Assembly (NCBI GenBank): GCA_003022435.1
Contig: PXUA01000013.1
Span: forward strand, 1-64,000
Length of the DNA stretch: 64,000 bases
DNA from: Bacteroidetes bacterium SW_9_63_38
Lineage (GTDB): Bacteria; Bacteroidota; Rhodothermia; Rhodothermales; Salinibacteraceae
Direction: 5' to 3'
Shown: positions 54,797 to 63,608 of the stretch, one piece after another
Layout: each line of letters starts with the position of its first letter
Numbering within the stretch: position 1 is the stretch's first letter
Notes under the pieces: generated by a model
Seen by the model: only the letters and a program-made list of their open reading frames with translations
The model's database searches: none
What the model was told of the DNA's origin: nothing
Made by a program: the position numbers and the translations under genes

Positions 54797-56032
54797 ATGC
54801 GACCTCCGGCTGTGCTGCGGCAGATTACGGCGGCTCTGCTTTTCGTAATCGCGGTCGGTGGAGAAGCTGCCCGTGCGCAGAACAATCAGTTCACGGAGCG
54901 CTCGTTTCTGTCGTCGCCGGTCGTGCTGGGAATGGGAGATGCGGGCGTGGCGCTGCCGGGGCCCGAACGGGAATTTTTTTACAATCCGGCGCATCTGCCG
55001 CACGTGGGGTCGCACTTCACGATTTTCGGTCTGCAGGGTGGAGGGAGCACGGGGCTGCGGGAGCACATCCGGTTTCTGAATCAGCAGGTCGGGCCGGCGG
55101 CCGGCCGAAAGCCGGCGCTGGAGGCCCTGCAAGCAGACGCGGCCCAGCTCCAGTCGCGTCCCGGACGGGGCGTGGGCGTGATTCAACTTCCCAATTTTGT
55201 ATACGCACCGGGCGCTCTTGCCCTGGGCGGAGGACTGTTTGCCAAGACCGCTGCGAACTATCGGATGGAGGCCGCGGGGCCGGGGGCATCGTCGGTATGG
55301 GTGCTGAACCGCACCGATCTCATGGCACTTATGAGCGTCGGCCTCAATTTGCGGATCATCGGGATGCCGGGGCTCTCCGTGGGGGGCACCGGCACGCAGA
55401 CGCGTCGCTACTTGGCGTTCAAGGGTACGGCGCTGGCCCAGCTTGAGCAGCAAGAGCCCTCGGTGGGGCTGCAGGGGGGTGTTTTTCAGCTCGACGGTGG
55501 GGTGACCTACCGGATCGATCGGCTCGTCTCGATGCCGGGGCAGTTGCGGCTGGGGGGCGCCGTTTACGACGTGTTGCAGACCGGGTACGACTACCGCACA
55601 GGTGGGGCCGCGCGGTTGCCCTTTCTGAACGATGTCATCGATGTTCCGAACAGCGGCAGCGGGCCGCCGAGGACTGAGGTGCAGCGAGCGCGTGATCAAT
55701 TTGCACTGCGGCCGTCCTACCGGATCGGGGCGGCCTACACCGTGTCGGAGTGGCTTTTCCTAGAGGACGTGGCACTGGCGGCTGATTATCAGGGCTATCG
55801 CGGGACGACGCAGGCGCTGTTGGCCCGTACCCACGCCGGCGTGGAGGCGCAGGTGGTCGGTCCGCTTGTGCTTCGCGGAGGGCTGAGCGCCGGGTATCCG
55901 TCCGGCGGCGCCGGCCTCGAACTTGGCGCCCTCCATCTGGACTACTCGCTGCACGGAGTCGAAGAGGGCGAGGGATTTCGGCAGCGGCGCGCCTACGTGC
56001 ACACCGCCCGCCTGTTGCTGCGGCTCGAATGA
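54797..56032 (+). CDS. Outer-membrane barrel protein (PorV/TraF-like)
   Basis: 411 aa with a signal peptide (about 1-28, ALLFVIAVGGEAARAQ). The mature part begins FLSSPVVLGMGDAGVALPGP EREFFYNPAHLP, a pattern seen in FadL/PorV-type barrels of Bacteroidota, followed by many beta strands and a C-terminal HTARLLLRLE. Likely outer-membrane; ligand unknown. Its stop overlaps the ATG of the YbbR gene (ATGA), so the two are coupled. Confidence 0.75.
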   Translation: MRPPAVLRQITAALLFVIAVGGEAARAQNNQFTERSFLSSPVVLGMGDAGVALPGPEREFFYNPAHLPHVGSHFTIFGLQGGGSTGLREHIRFLNQQVGPAAGRKPALEALQADAAQLQSRPGRGVGVIQLPNFVYAPGALALGGGLFAKTAANYRMEAAGPGASSVWVLNRTDLMALMSVGLNLRIIGMPGLSVGGTGTQTRRYLAFKGTALAQLEQQEPSVGLQGGVFQLDGGVTYRIDRLVSMPGQLRLGGAVYDVLQTGYDYRTGGAARLPFLNDVIDVPNSGSGPPRTEVQRARDQFALRPSYRIGAAYTVSEWLFLEDVALAADYQGYRGTTQALLARTHAGVEAQVVGPLVLRGGLSAGYPSGGAGLELGALHLDYSLHGVEEGEGFRQRRAYVHTARLLLRLE

Positions 56033-57129
56033 CGCGTCGGAACGGCAGGGGCGTGGAAACGACTGACGGGCCCTTTCGTGAAAGCAGCGATTCGCTCTGT
56101 TCTTCATTCGTCGCCGGTCTCGCCGTGGCTTCCGACTCCGATTCTCAGGTGCCCATTTTTTTGGAGCGGCTGCGGTCGCTGTTTCGTGCCTCGGAGGACA
56201 TGGAGCCTCGCGACGAAGATCCGCATCGAGGGATGGCGATTGCCGTCTGCGTGGTGCTCTCCTTTGTGCTTTGGGCGTCGCTCACCCTGCAGGAGCAGCG
56301 CATGGTGACGGTGTCGTTCCCGGTCGAGGTGGACGGGATCCCGGCCGAAAAGGCCCTGACCGAGCGGCCGCCCTCGTCGGTGGATGTACAGCTTCAGGGA
56401 ACGGGGATGGACCTGCTTCGCCTGGTGTTCAACCCGCCGACGGTTGGGGCCTCGGCCGAGAAAGAGTCCATTAACGTGGCGGAGGCGCTCAGCATTCCGC
56501 GGGCCAACGACGCCCGCGTACAGAGCGTGACGCCTCAGTCCATCGACGTGACGCTGGAGCCCCGGATGGAGCGAGACATCCCCGTCCGTCCCCAGCTGAA
56601 CATACGAATGGCGTCGGCTTACGAGCGCATTCGGCCCCCGCGGGTCGTTCCAGGGTCCATCTCCGTGTCGGGAGCGGCGTCGGTCGTGTCGGAGCTCGCA
56701 GGCTGGTCCACCGACTCACTCACGCTGAGCAACGTGCAGGACACGGTTCAGACATCGGTGCCCCTGCAGGATACCCTTACGGGTCTTGTAGAGCGGAGTA
56801 CCGACGCGGTGACGGTGACGGTGCCGGCCGGCAAGTTTGCCGAAGAGACGCGCGAGGTGACAGTGGAGGTGACCGGCGTGCCTGCCGGCCAGGATCTGGT
56901 GGACCTGCAGCCGTCGACGATTCGCGTTCGATACCGCGTCCTGTTCGAACAGCTGTTCGACTCCCGTCGGTCCTCGGAGTTCTTCGCAACGGTGTCGTAC
57001 AGCCAGATTCGATCCGATACGACCGGGTACGTGACGCCCCGCATTCACGTCCCGGCAGACCTGGTGATTCGGGATCCGGAGCCGATCCCGCCCCGCCTGC
57101 AGTACTACACGTTCCTGTCGGCCAACTGA
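56029..57129 (+). CDS. YbbR-domain protein
   Basis: 366 aa from ATG 56029, overlapping the previous stop; ATG 56197 is an alternative shorter start (MEPRDEDPHRG). One membrane span (about 69-87, MAIAVCVVLSFVLWASLTL) then YbbR-like repeats: VTVSFPVEVDGIPAEKALTE, PSSVDVQLQGTG and AYERIRPPRVVPGSISVSGA. In Firmicutes the YbbR protein CdaR regulates the diadenylate cyclase CdaA; no cdaA is in the window. Role here unknown. Confidence 0.85.
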   Translation: MTRRNGRGVETTDGPFRESSDSLCSSFVAGLAVASDSDSQVPIFLERLRSLFRASEDMEPRDEDPHRGMAIAVCVVLSFVLWASLTLQEQRMVTVSFPVEVDGIPAEKALTERPPSSVDVQLQGTGMDLLRLVFNPPTVGASAEKESINVAEALSIPRANDARVQSVTPQSIDVTLEPRMERDIPVRPQLNIRMASAYERIRPPRVVPGSISVSGAASVVSELAGWSTDSLTLSNVQDTVQTSVPLQDTLTGLVERSTDAVTVTVPAGKFAEETREVTVEVTGVPAGQDLVDLQPSTIRVRYRVLFEQLFDSRRSSEFFATVSYSQIRSDTTGYVTPRIHVPADLVIRDPEPIPPRLQYYTFLSAN

Positions 57130-57179
57130 CGGGGTTCTGATTCCGAGGCCCGTTCGACTCTCAGACGATCCGTGTGTAC

Positions 57180-58088
57180 ATGATTGAGCTTGCTCTAGCC
57201 GTGGCCTGCAGTGTGGCGATCGGTATGATTTTCAAGCATACCGGCCCACGGAATATCGACCGGACGGTGATGCTCACGGTGAACTATGCGGCGGCCGTCG
57301 GGGTGGCGGTGCTTCTGATTGGCCTTGGCGGGCGCGATGTGAACGCGGGACTCGAGCTGTCGGGGGACCTTCTTCTGCTGGGGGGCGGCGTGGGGGCGCT
57401 TCTGATTGCCGGGTTTTATCTGCTCTCGTACGCTACGGACGTGGCGGGGATGTCCCTGGCGGTAGGAGTCACGCGCGTCTCGGTCGTGGTTCCGTTTTTG
57501 GCGTCGTGGGGGGTATGGAATGAGGTGCCGTCTGTGGCCCAGGGTGGCGGGATGGTGCTCGCGGCCGTTTCTTTCTTTTTGATTGCGCAAAAGCATCGCC
57601 CTCCCGACAGCGAGAGCGGCGGGCTCGTCGTGGGGGCGGACGGACGTTCGGGCATCGACTGGTACGCGTTCGGCGTTCTGGCGCTCACCTTTTGCAGCGG
57701 CGGGGCGGTGGACTTGTCGATGAAAACCTTCGAGGAGGTGTACGGGGCCGAACACAGCCGGGTGCTGTTTCTGCTGCTGGCATTCGGGGGAGCGTTTCTC
57801 GTCGGGGTCGTCGTTATCGCCGTGCGGGGGCTCCGAGGACACCGGTGGGGCTCCGGGCGGGCGGTGGGGTGGGGACTCTTGCTCGGGATCGTGAACTACG
57901 GATCGCTCGAATTTATTCTTCGTGCCATAGCGGAGCTGCCCGGTCCCTTCGTGTTTCCGGCCAACAACATCGCCATTATGGTGGCAAGTGCCCTCATTGG
58001 GGTGTACGTGTGGAGCGAGCGCCTGTCCTGGATCAACCGGGTGGGAATGGCGCTCGCGGTGGCGGCCCTCGTGCTGCTTCGACTCTGA
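57180..58088 (+). CDS. DMT/EamA-type membrane transporter
   Basis: 302 aa from ATG 57180 (GTG 57174 also in frame). About ten hydrophobic spans: LALAVACSVAIGMIFKHTG, MLTVNYAAAVGVAVLLIGL, MSLAVGVTRVSVVVPFLASW and the final GMALAVAALVLLRL, with the duplicated EamA layout. The AELPGPFVFPANNIAIMV ASALIGVYVWSERLS segment is typical. Substrate unknown. Lies 50 bp after the YbbR gene. Confidence 0.8.
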   Translation: MIELALAVACSVAIGMIFKHTGPRNIDRTVMLTVNYAAAVGVAVLLIGLGGRDVNAGLELSGDLLLLGGGVGALLIAGFYLLSYATDVAGMSLAVGVTRVSVVVPFLASWGVWNEVPSVAQGGGMVLAAVSFFLIAQKHRPPDSESGGLVVGADGRSGIDWYAFGVLALTFCSGGAVDLSMKTFEEVYGAEHSRVLFLLLAFGGAFLVGVVVIAVRGLRGHRWGSGRAVGWGLLLGIVNYGSLEFILRAIAELPGPFVFPANNIAIMVASALIGVYVWSERLSWINRVGMALAVAALVLLRL

Positions 58089-58124
58089 ACGATCCTTGGC
58101 TTTCTTGGACAGATTCCTCGACGA

Positions 58125-58853
58125 ATGGCTCTTCGCACGCGGACTGTGTTTGGAATCGGCGCAATCGTCGGGGTCGTACTGGCCGCGGCAGTGGGCCTCT
58201 GGTGGGTACAGCAGCCCACGGCCACCGTGCGGCGCACCGTCCTGACCACCGTACAGGAGGAGGCGCCGGCCTCGTTTCTGGTCACTGGAACGCTGGATTT
58301 GCATGCCACCGTGCGGATCGACTCGTCGGCGTACGCGACGCCGGACTGGCTCACGGTTGTGCTCTCGCAGGCACAGCCCAGCGTGCTTTCTTATCTGGAA
58401 GGGAGGGCCCGGACGGAAGTGGCCGTCCCGGGACGGGTGTCGTACGGCTTCGACGTGCGGGCGCTGACGCCGGAGATGATCCAAGTCGCGGACGACGGGG
58501 TTGTGGAGGTCGACGTGCCGCCGCTCGATATTCACAGCATCGAGCCGTCGCTATCGAAGTTGAGGGTGCAGTCGTCGACGGAGGGGTGGATGCGCGTGTT
58601 TGCGTCCGAGGTGCCCGCGGCGGTGCGCCGTCGTGCAATCTCCGAGGTGCGAGAGGCCCTTCGAAAGCAGGCCCAGGCTCGCCTTGATTCGGCCGCGCAA
58701 CCTCGGGTGAACACCGCCCGGGCGCTGAAAAAGATGCTCGCGTCGCCGCTGACGGCGGCCGGGTTGGACGAGCCCCGCTTTCGCATCCGTGTGGGAGAGC
58801 ACCTGTCGCTCACGCCGGAGGCAACGGAGCGGGAAACTTTCAGAACGAATTGA
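58125..58853 (+). CDS. DUF4230 domain protein
   Basis: 242 aa, one N-terminal membrane anchor (about 8-28, VFGIGAIVGVVLAAAVGLWW). The rest follows the DUF4230 pattern: FLVTGTLDLHATVRIDSS, ARTEVAVPGRVSYGFDVRAL and VEVDVPPLDIHSIEPSLSKL. Extracytoplasmic, function unknown. Follows the transporter gene by 36 bp, so probably part of the same transcript. Confidence 0.75.
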   Translation: MALRTRTVFGIGAIVGVVLAAAVGLWWVQQPTATVRRTVLTTVQEEAPASFLVTGTLDLHATVRIDSSAYATPDWLTVVLSQAQPSVLSYLEGRARTEVAVPGRVSYGFDVRALTPEMIQVADDGVVEVDVPPLDIHSIEPSLSKLRVQSSTEGWMRVFASEVPAAVRRRAISEVREALRKQAQARLDSAAQPRVNTARALKKMLASPLTAAGLDEPRFRIRVGEHLSLTPEATERETFRTN

Positions 58854-58955
58854 AACTGCTGCCTGCTGCCTGTGTAGGGGCAGTACCTGTCTAAAATACA
58901 GCCTACGAAGCAGGAATTCGTTCCCGTGTGATGCGATCTGACTGATTCACCGCTG

Positions 58956-59636
58956 ATGACTGCCGAGGAGGCAACCGATACGTACGTGAGCACGCCGTAC
59001 GGGCTGGTGACGAAGAATGGTCACTGGTACCACGTGTCCGAGTCGGACCTTCGGGGGTACGCGGGATCGGTTCTTGACCACGTGTCGTTCGACGCGTTGA
59101 TCCGCTGGGCCGACGCCTGGGTGGAGTCGCCGCGCACGGTGGCGCTGTGGGTATTCCCGATCTTGCTTTGGGGACTGCCCCTCGGATGGGCCGTGGGCGG
59201 GATCGTTGCTCTCTACGTCGGATGGGCGCTCGTCAGCCCGTCGGTGCCGACCGTCTCGGCCGCACGGGCTGTGTCGGGGCTCCGCAGTCCGGTGCTTCAG
59301 GGAATCGTGTACGGGGGCGCGCTGAGTGGGCTCGCCGTGACGGGGGCGCTTCCGGCCACGTTCGTGGGACTGGGGGCGTTCATTCTGTTTCGGTGGGGGG
59401 TCATCGAGTGGGGGATGGAGAAGGGGCTTCGTCCTTTGCGGCGATGGCTCTATCCGCTGCCGGTGACGGACCAGGTGTTGCGTGGACTCATCGTCCGGGC
59501 GGCCCTCAAGCATCGGGTCTCGGTGCCGCAGGTTGACGCCATCGCGAGCGACATACTGGCGAACTGGCGGGCGCGGACCGAGTCGGCTTCCCCACCCGAG
59601 CCCGCCTCCCCATCCGCTGGGAACGAGAACTCGTGA
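58956..59636 (+). CDS. Hypothetical membrane protein
   Basis: 226 aa. Two to four hydrophobic spans (about 61-88, VALWVFPILLWGLPLGWAVG; 108-140, VLQGIVYGGALSGLAVTGAL). N-terminal YGLVTKNGHWYHVSESDL and C-terminal VSVPQVDAIASDILANW are hydrophilic. No family recognised. The stop codon lies inside a 40-bp tandem repeat, so the C-terminal NENS may vary between strains. Confidence 0.6.
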   Translation: MTAEEATDTYVSTPYGLVTKNGHWYHVSESDLRGYAGSVLDHVSFDALIRWADAWVESPRTVALWVFPILLWGLPLGWAVGGIVALYVGWALVSPSVPTVSAARAVSGLRSPVLQGIVYGGALSGLAVTGALPATFVGLGAFILFRWGVIEWGMEKGLRPLRRWLYPLPVTDQVLRGLIVRAALKHRVSVPQVDAIASDILANWRARTESASPPEPASPSAGNENS

Positions 59637-59709
59637 CCAAGTACTCTTGGGGTGCGCTGGGAACGAGAACTCGTGACCACGTACTCTGGGGAAAAAGTAC
59701 TCTGGGGAA
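59615..59709 (+). repeat. 40-bp tandem repeat across a stop codon
   Basis: Two units of cgctgggaacgagaactcgt plus gacca.gtactct.gggg (59615-59654 and 59655-59693), then a third partial gtactctgggga. The unit contains a small palindrome (acgag aa ctcgt). It spans the end of the hypothetical membrane protein gene and ends about 105 bp before menF. Confidence 0.85.
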
Positions 59710-59813
59710 GAACGACGACAACCTTGACCGCAACCGTAACTCCCCCCGTATCCCTTTCGGCGAGGGCCGGAAGGGATCGCTGAGACGCATTCTTCGATCT
59801 GGCCGTTGGCCTC

Positions 59814-61310
59814 ATGCCCTCATCCCTCCCTTCGTGTTCGCACTTTTCAGACCACGCTGATCCTGCCGGGCGGACACTGGCCGAGCGGGTGCGGGCCGTC
59901 CTGAGCGAGACGGCCAACGGGACGACGCGGAGGACACGTGTGTGCGTGCCGGTCGATGAGCCGGTGGAGCCGATTCAATGGCTTCGGGCACAGAACCAAA
60001 CGGAAGCCGTCTTCTGGGCCGATCGGTCGCCCTCAACCCTTGGGGGCGACGGACGCTCGCTGCGGAGCACGGCCTGCCGAGCGGACGCCGACGGGCCCCG
60101 CACCGTCGCGGGAGTGGGACACGCCGATCAGGTGGTCCGTCGCGAACAGCCGATCGACTACGCAGCCCTCCGCCGACAGCTGGAGGGCTGCTTTGCCCAC
60201 GCCGACGCGGGGCTCCGCTACTACGGAGGCCTTCGCTTCGATGTGTCGCAGCCGCCGGCGGACCGACGCGACGAGTCGCTGTGGACGGCATTCGGCACCT
60301 ACCGCTTCGTGCTGCCCCGGATTGAGCTCATACAACAGGGCGACGAGCAGGTGCTGGCCTGCAACCTCGTGCTTCCGCGTGACCGAGAGCACGCCAACGC
60401 AGTTGTCGAAGCGGTCGAGGCGGTCCGCATGCCGTCGTCGCTGCCGCAGCCGACCCTGCCCGAGCCGTTGCGGCGTACCGATCGGCCCGAGAAGGAGGGG
60501 TGGACCCGAATCGTGAAATGGGCCCTCAACGCCATTTCCGATCAGCGCCTCGAAAAAGTGGTGCTCGCCCGGCAGGTCGAGCTTGGACTGGAGCGAGACG
60601 TAGATCCGCTGCGCGTGCTGCATCACCTGAAGGCGGCGACGCCGGGGTGTTTTCATTTTGCCCTGCGCCCGTCCGAGGGGCCGACCTTCCTGGGGGCCTC
60701 TCCGGAGCGGCTCTTTCAATGGGCGGGCGACCGGGTTGTGAGTGAGGCCGTGGCGGGGACGCGGGGACGAGGCGCCACCCCGGAGGCCGACGCCGCGCTC
60801 CGTGAGGAGCTGCTGACCAGTGCCAAGGAGCGTCGCGAGCACGCGTTCGTTCAGCAGGCGATCCGAGACGACCTATCGACCCTGTGCACGTCCGTGGAGA
60901 GTCCGGAGACGCCGTCTGAATTGATGCTGGCCCGCGGGCGCCACCTTCACGCCCGGCTCACGGGCACGCTCCGGCCCGACGTGACGGCGGTCGAACTGCT
61001 TGAGGCCTTGCACCCAACCCCGGCGGTTGGCGGCGTGCCGAGCGACGCGGCCCTCACGGCGATTCGCGAGCAAGAGCCCTTCGACCGGGGGTGGTACGCC
61101 GGGCCGATGGGATGGGTCGGGCCGGACGCGGCGGAGTTCTCCGTCGCCATCCGCTCCGGCCTCGTCGAGTCCACGCGGCTTATCCTCTTCTCCGGCGCCG
61201 GCATCGTGGACGGGTCCGAGCCCGAGCGCGAGTGGGACGAAATTGAGCAAAAGCTCGGCGACTTCGCGGCCGTCCTCGGGCTGCTCGGGCAGACCAACGG
61301 CACGCCCTAG
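59814..61310 (+). CDS. menF: Isochorismate synthase
   Basis: 498 aa. A variable N-terminus is followed by the chorismate-binding domain: LEKVVLARQVELGLERDVDP, FLGASPERLFQWAGDRVVSE AVAGTRGRGATPEAD, LTGTLRPDVTAVELLEALHP TPAVGGVP and FDRGWYAGPMGWVGPDAAEF SVAIRSGL. Converts chorismate to isochorismate, the first step to menaquinone, and menD follows. Whether MenF or EntC type cannot be told from sequence alone, but menD next door argues for menaquinone. Confidence 0.9.
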   Translation: MPSSLPSCSHFSDHADPAGRTLAERVRAVLSETANGTTRRTRVCVPVDEPVEPIQWLRAQNQTEAVFWADRSPSTLGGDGRSLRSTACRADADGPRTVAGVGHADQVVRREQPIDYAALRRQLEGCFAHADAGLRYYGGLRFDVSQPPADRRDESLWTAFGTYRFVLPRIELIQQGDEQVLACNLVLPRDREHANAVVEAVEAVRMPSSLPQPTLPEPLRRTDRPEKEGWTRIVKWALNAISDQRLEKVVLARQVELGLERDVDPLRVLHHLKAATPGCFHFALRPSEGPTFLGASPERLFQWAGDRVVSEAVAGTRGRGATPEADAALREELLTSAKERREHAFVQQAIRDDLSTLCTSVESPETPSELMLARGRHLHARLTGTLRPDVTAVELLEALHPTPAVGGVPSDAALTAIREQEPFDRGWYAGPMGWVGPDAAEFSVAIRSGLVESTRLILFSGAGIVDGSEPEREWDEIEQKLGDFAAVLGLLGQTNGTP

Positions 61311-61465
61311 TGAGGTCCACTCCGCAGGGGCACTCAGCGCCGCTAGCACCCTGCTGCACACTGGAATTTGAATGTTCAGCCGGGCGAATTCCTACGGCGA
61401 TTCGCACCCCGACAGTCGAATATTCCCCTGATTGGGAGATCGAAGGCCCATTCCCTTGACGATAT

Positions 61466-61568
61466 TACCGATCCGTGAGAATGTACGTAAACACACGCTC
61501 CGGATTGATGAGGACCGAGTGCAGCCGAAGGCGACAACGGACTTCAAAAACTTATTCATGTATCGGTA
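61466..61568 (-). repeat. Family 2 element, copy B (between menF and menD)
   Basis: 103 bp bounded by taccgat (61466-61472) and atcggta (61562-61568), oriented opposite to copy A at 41595-41763. Shared segments include ttctcacggatcggta, cggctgcac.cggtcc and taccgatac.tgaata. It lies in a 516-bp gap that separates menF from menD and could hold the menD promoter. Confidence 0.7.
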
Positions 61569-61826
61569 CGACCCCATTCACGTATCAATTAGAAGGAGTC
61601 GTGAAGGAGAGTCTATGCGCAGTGGCCTGCTAGGGGCGCATGCGCGCCCGGACCCCGTTCGTCTCGGTGAATACAGGAGCACACGGGCGACGCACGAGTA
61701 CGTCTGCTCGTGAGACCCAAATACCGGCGCCTCCGCCACCCCATCTGTAATCCTGCGCCTCGTAGGCGGGGTTGGTATAGAGAGTTCTCCGATTCGCACC
61801 GCTTTGCAGCCGACGCGTTTGCCGTT

Positions 61827-63608
61827 GTGCATGATCGCTCGTACTCGCCGCTCGACGCCCCGAACCCTACGTACCTGTGGGCCCGTCTTCTCGTCGAAGA
61901 GCTCGGTCGGTCGGGGGTGACGACGTTTTTCGTCGCCCCGGGCTCCCGATCCACGCCGCTCACGGTAGCGGCGGCCCGGCATCCGGACGCCGAGGTGGTG
62001 TTGCATGTCGATGAGCGGGGGACGGCCTTCGCTGCACTGGGGTACGGACGGGTGCACGACGCTCCCGCTGCCTGGATCACCACCTCCGGCACTGCGGTCG
62101 CCAACGGGCACCCAGCCGTCGTCGAGGCCGCGACGGACGGGGTGCCGATGATGCTCCTGACGGCAGACCGGCCCCCGGAACTGCGCGACACCGGGGCCAA
62201 CCAGACGGTCGATCAGGTGAAGGTCTTCGGCGACCACGTGCGGTACTTCGTAGATGTCCCGCCGCCGTCCGACGACGTGGACCCCGCGTACGTGCTCACG
62301 ACTGCGGATCAGGCCGTGCACCGGGCCCAGCGGGTGCCCCCCGGTCCCGTCCACCTCAACTGCGGCTTCCGCAAGCCGCTGGAGCCGGTCCCGCAGCAGA
62401 CATCGATCGATGTGCCGAGGGCCGTGTCGGACTGGGCGGAGGACACGGCGCCGTACACGAAATACCCGCCCTCGGTCGAAACGCCCTCCGACGCGGCTCT
62501 GGACCGACTGGTCGATGCCGTGGCGGACCTCCAGCGGGGCCTAGTCGTGGTGGGACGCCTGGACCGCCCGGACGACGCCGACGCCGTTTGCCGACTCGCT
62601 CAACACCTTGGCTGGCCGCTTGTGCCCGCCCTCACGTCGCGGTTGCGTCTGGGGGAAGGGGACGAGGCCGTGCGGATCCCGTACGCCGACCTCGCCCTCA
62701 CATCAGAGGCTCTTCAAGAAGTGGGACAGCCCGAGGCCGTGCTCCAACTCGGTGGGCGGTTCACCGCGAAGCGACTCCGGCTGTTTCTCCGTGATGCCGC
62801 TCCGTCCGTGTGGGCTGTGGTGCGGCCCGATCCGTCGCGCATCGATCCCGACCACAGAACCACCCATCACATTGAAGCGCACGTGGCCCCCTTCGTGGAC
62901 GCCGTCGATCAGCGCGTGGGGCCCTCCGCCGAAGCGACCGACTGGACGGCCGGGTGGCGGGCCGCTGATGCGGCCGCTCGATCGGAGGTCGATCGCCACG
63001 CGGAAGAAGGGGGGCTCACCGAACCGGCGGTCGCCACTCATCTCACGCAGCACATTCCATCCTCCCACGCCCTGGTTGCCGCCAGCAGCATGCCGGTCCG
63101 CGATCTCAACCGCCACGCGTGTGCGGACGGCGCGCCGGTGCCGGTCGTAGCCAATCGGGGGGCAAGCGGGATCGACGGCACGGTGGCTACGACCGCTGGG
63201 GTAGCGCGGGCGCTTGATCGTCCGGCCACGCTATTGATCGGCGACCTCGCGCTTTGGCATGATCTCAACAGTCTGGCCCTCCTTTCGGAGCAGCCGATTG
63301 TGGTCGTCGTGATCAACAACGACGGCGGCGGCATCTTTCACTTCCTGCCGATCGAGGCGCACGAGGACGTGTTCGAGCCTCACTTCACGACCCCCCAGGG
63401 GCGAACATTCGAGGGCGCGGCCGACACGTTCGGGCTGGCGTACCGTCGTCCCGACACGGTCGAGGCATTCCAGGAGGCCTACAGGGAGGCCTGCGACCGC
63501 GCGGGACCGTCTCTCATCGAGGTCCACACCGACCGCAGCGAGAACCGAGAGGTCCACGAGCAGCTTGAGCGGAAAATTGCGGCGGCCGTCGACGCCGTCG
63601 TGGGGTAG
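61827..63608 (+). CDS. menD: SEPHCHC synthase
   Basis: 593 aa from GTG 61827; the frame is open to GTG 61710, which would add 39 non-conserved residues. TPTYLW-like NPTYLWARLLVEELGRSGVT TFFVAPGSRSTPLTVAAARH, DERGTAFAALGYGRVH, the middle VRYFVDVPPPSD, and the ThDP/Mg motif (GDLALWHDLNSL, INNDGGGIFHFLP) identify MenD. Joins 2-oxoglutarate to isochorismate. Functionally paired with menF upstream, though separated by a repeat. Confidence 0.92.
   Translation: MHDRSYSPLDAPNPTYLWARLLVEELGRSGVTTFFVAPGSRSTPLTVAAARHPDAEVVLHVDERGTAFAALGYGRVHDAPAAWITTSGTAVANGHPAVVEAATDGVPMMLLTADRPPELRDTGANQTVDQVKVFGDHVRYFVDVPPPSDDVDPAYVLTTADQAVHRAQRVPPGPVHLNCGFRKPLEPVPQQTSIDVPRAVSDWAEDTAPYTKYPPSVETPSDAALDRLVDAVADLQRGLVVVGRLDRPDDADAVCRLAQHLGWPLVPALTSRLRLGEGDEAVRIPYADLALTSEALQEVGQPEAVLQLGGRFTAKRLRLFLRDAAPSVWAVVRPDPSRIDPDHRTTHHIEAHVAPFVDAVDQRVGPSAEATDWTAGWRAADAAARSEVDRHAEEGGLTEPAVATHLTQHIPSSHALVAASSMPVRDLNRHACADGAPVPVVANRGASGIDGTVATTAGVARALDRPATLLIGDLALWHDLNSLALLSEQPIVVVVINNDGGGIFHFLPIEAHEDVFEPHFTTPQGRTFEGAADTFGLAYRRPDTVEAFQEAYREACDRAGPSLIEVHTDRSENREVHEQLERKIAAAVDAVVG

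Noticed and set aside
57195..58535. A 446-codon minus-strand frame across the transporter gene
   Set aside because: His/Arg/Pro-rich shadow frame; the + strand has clear membrane spans.
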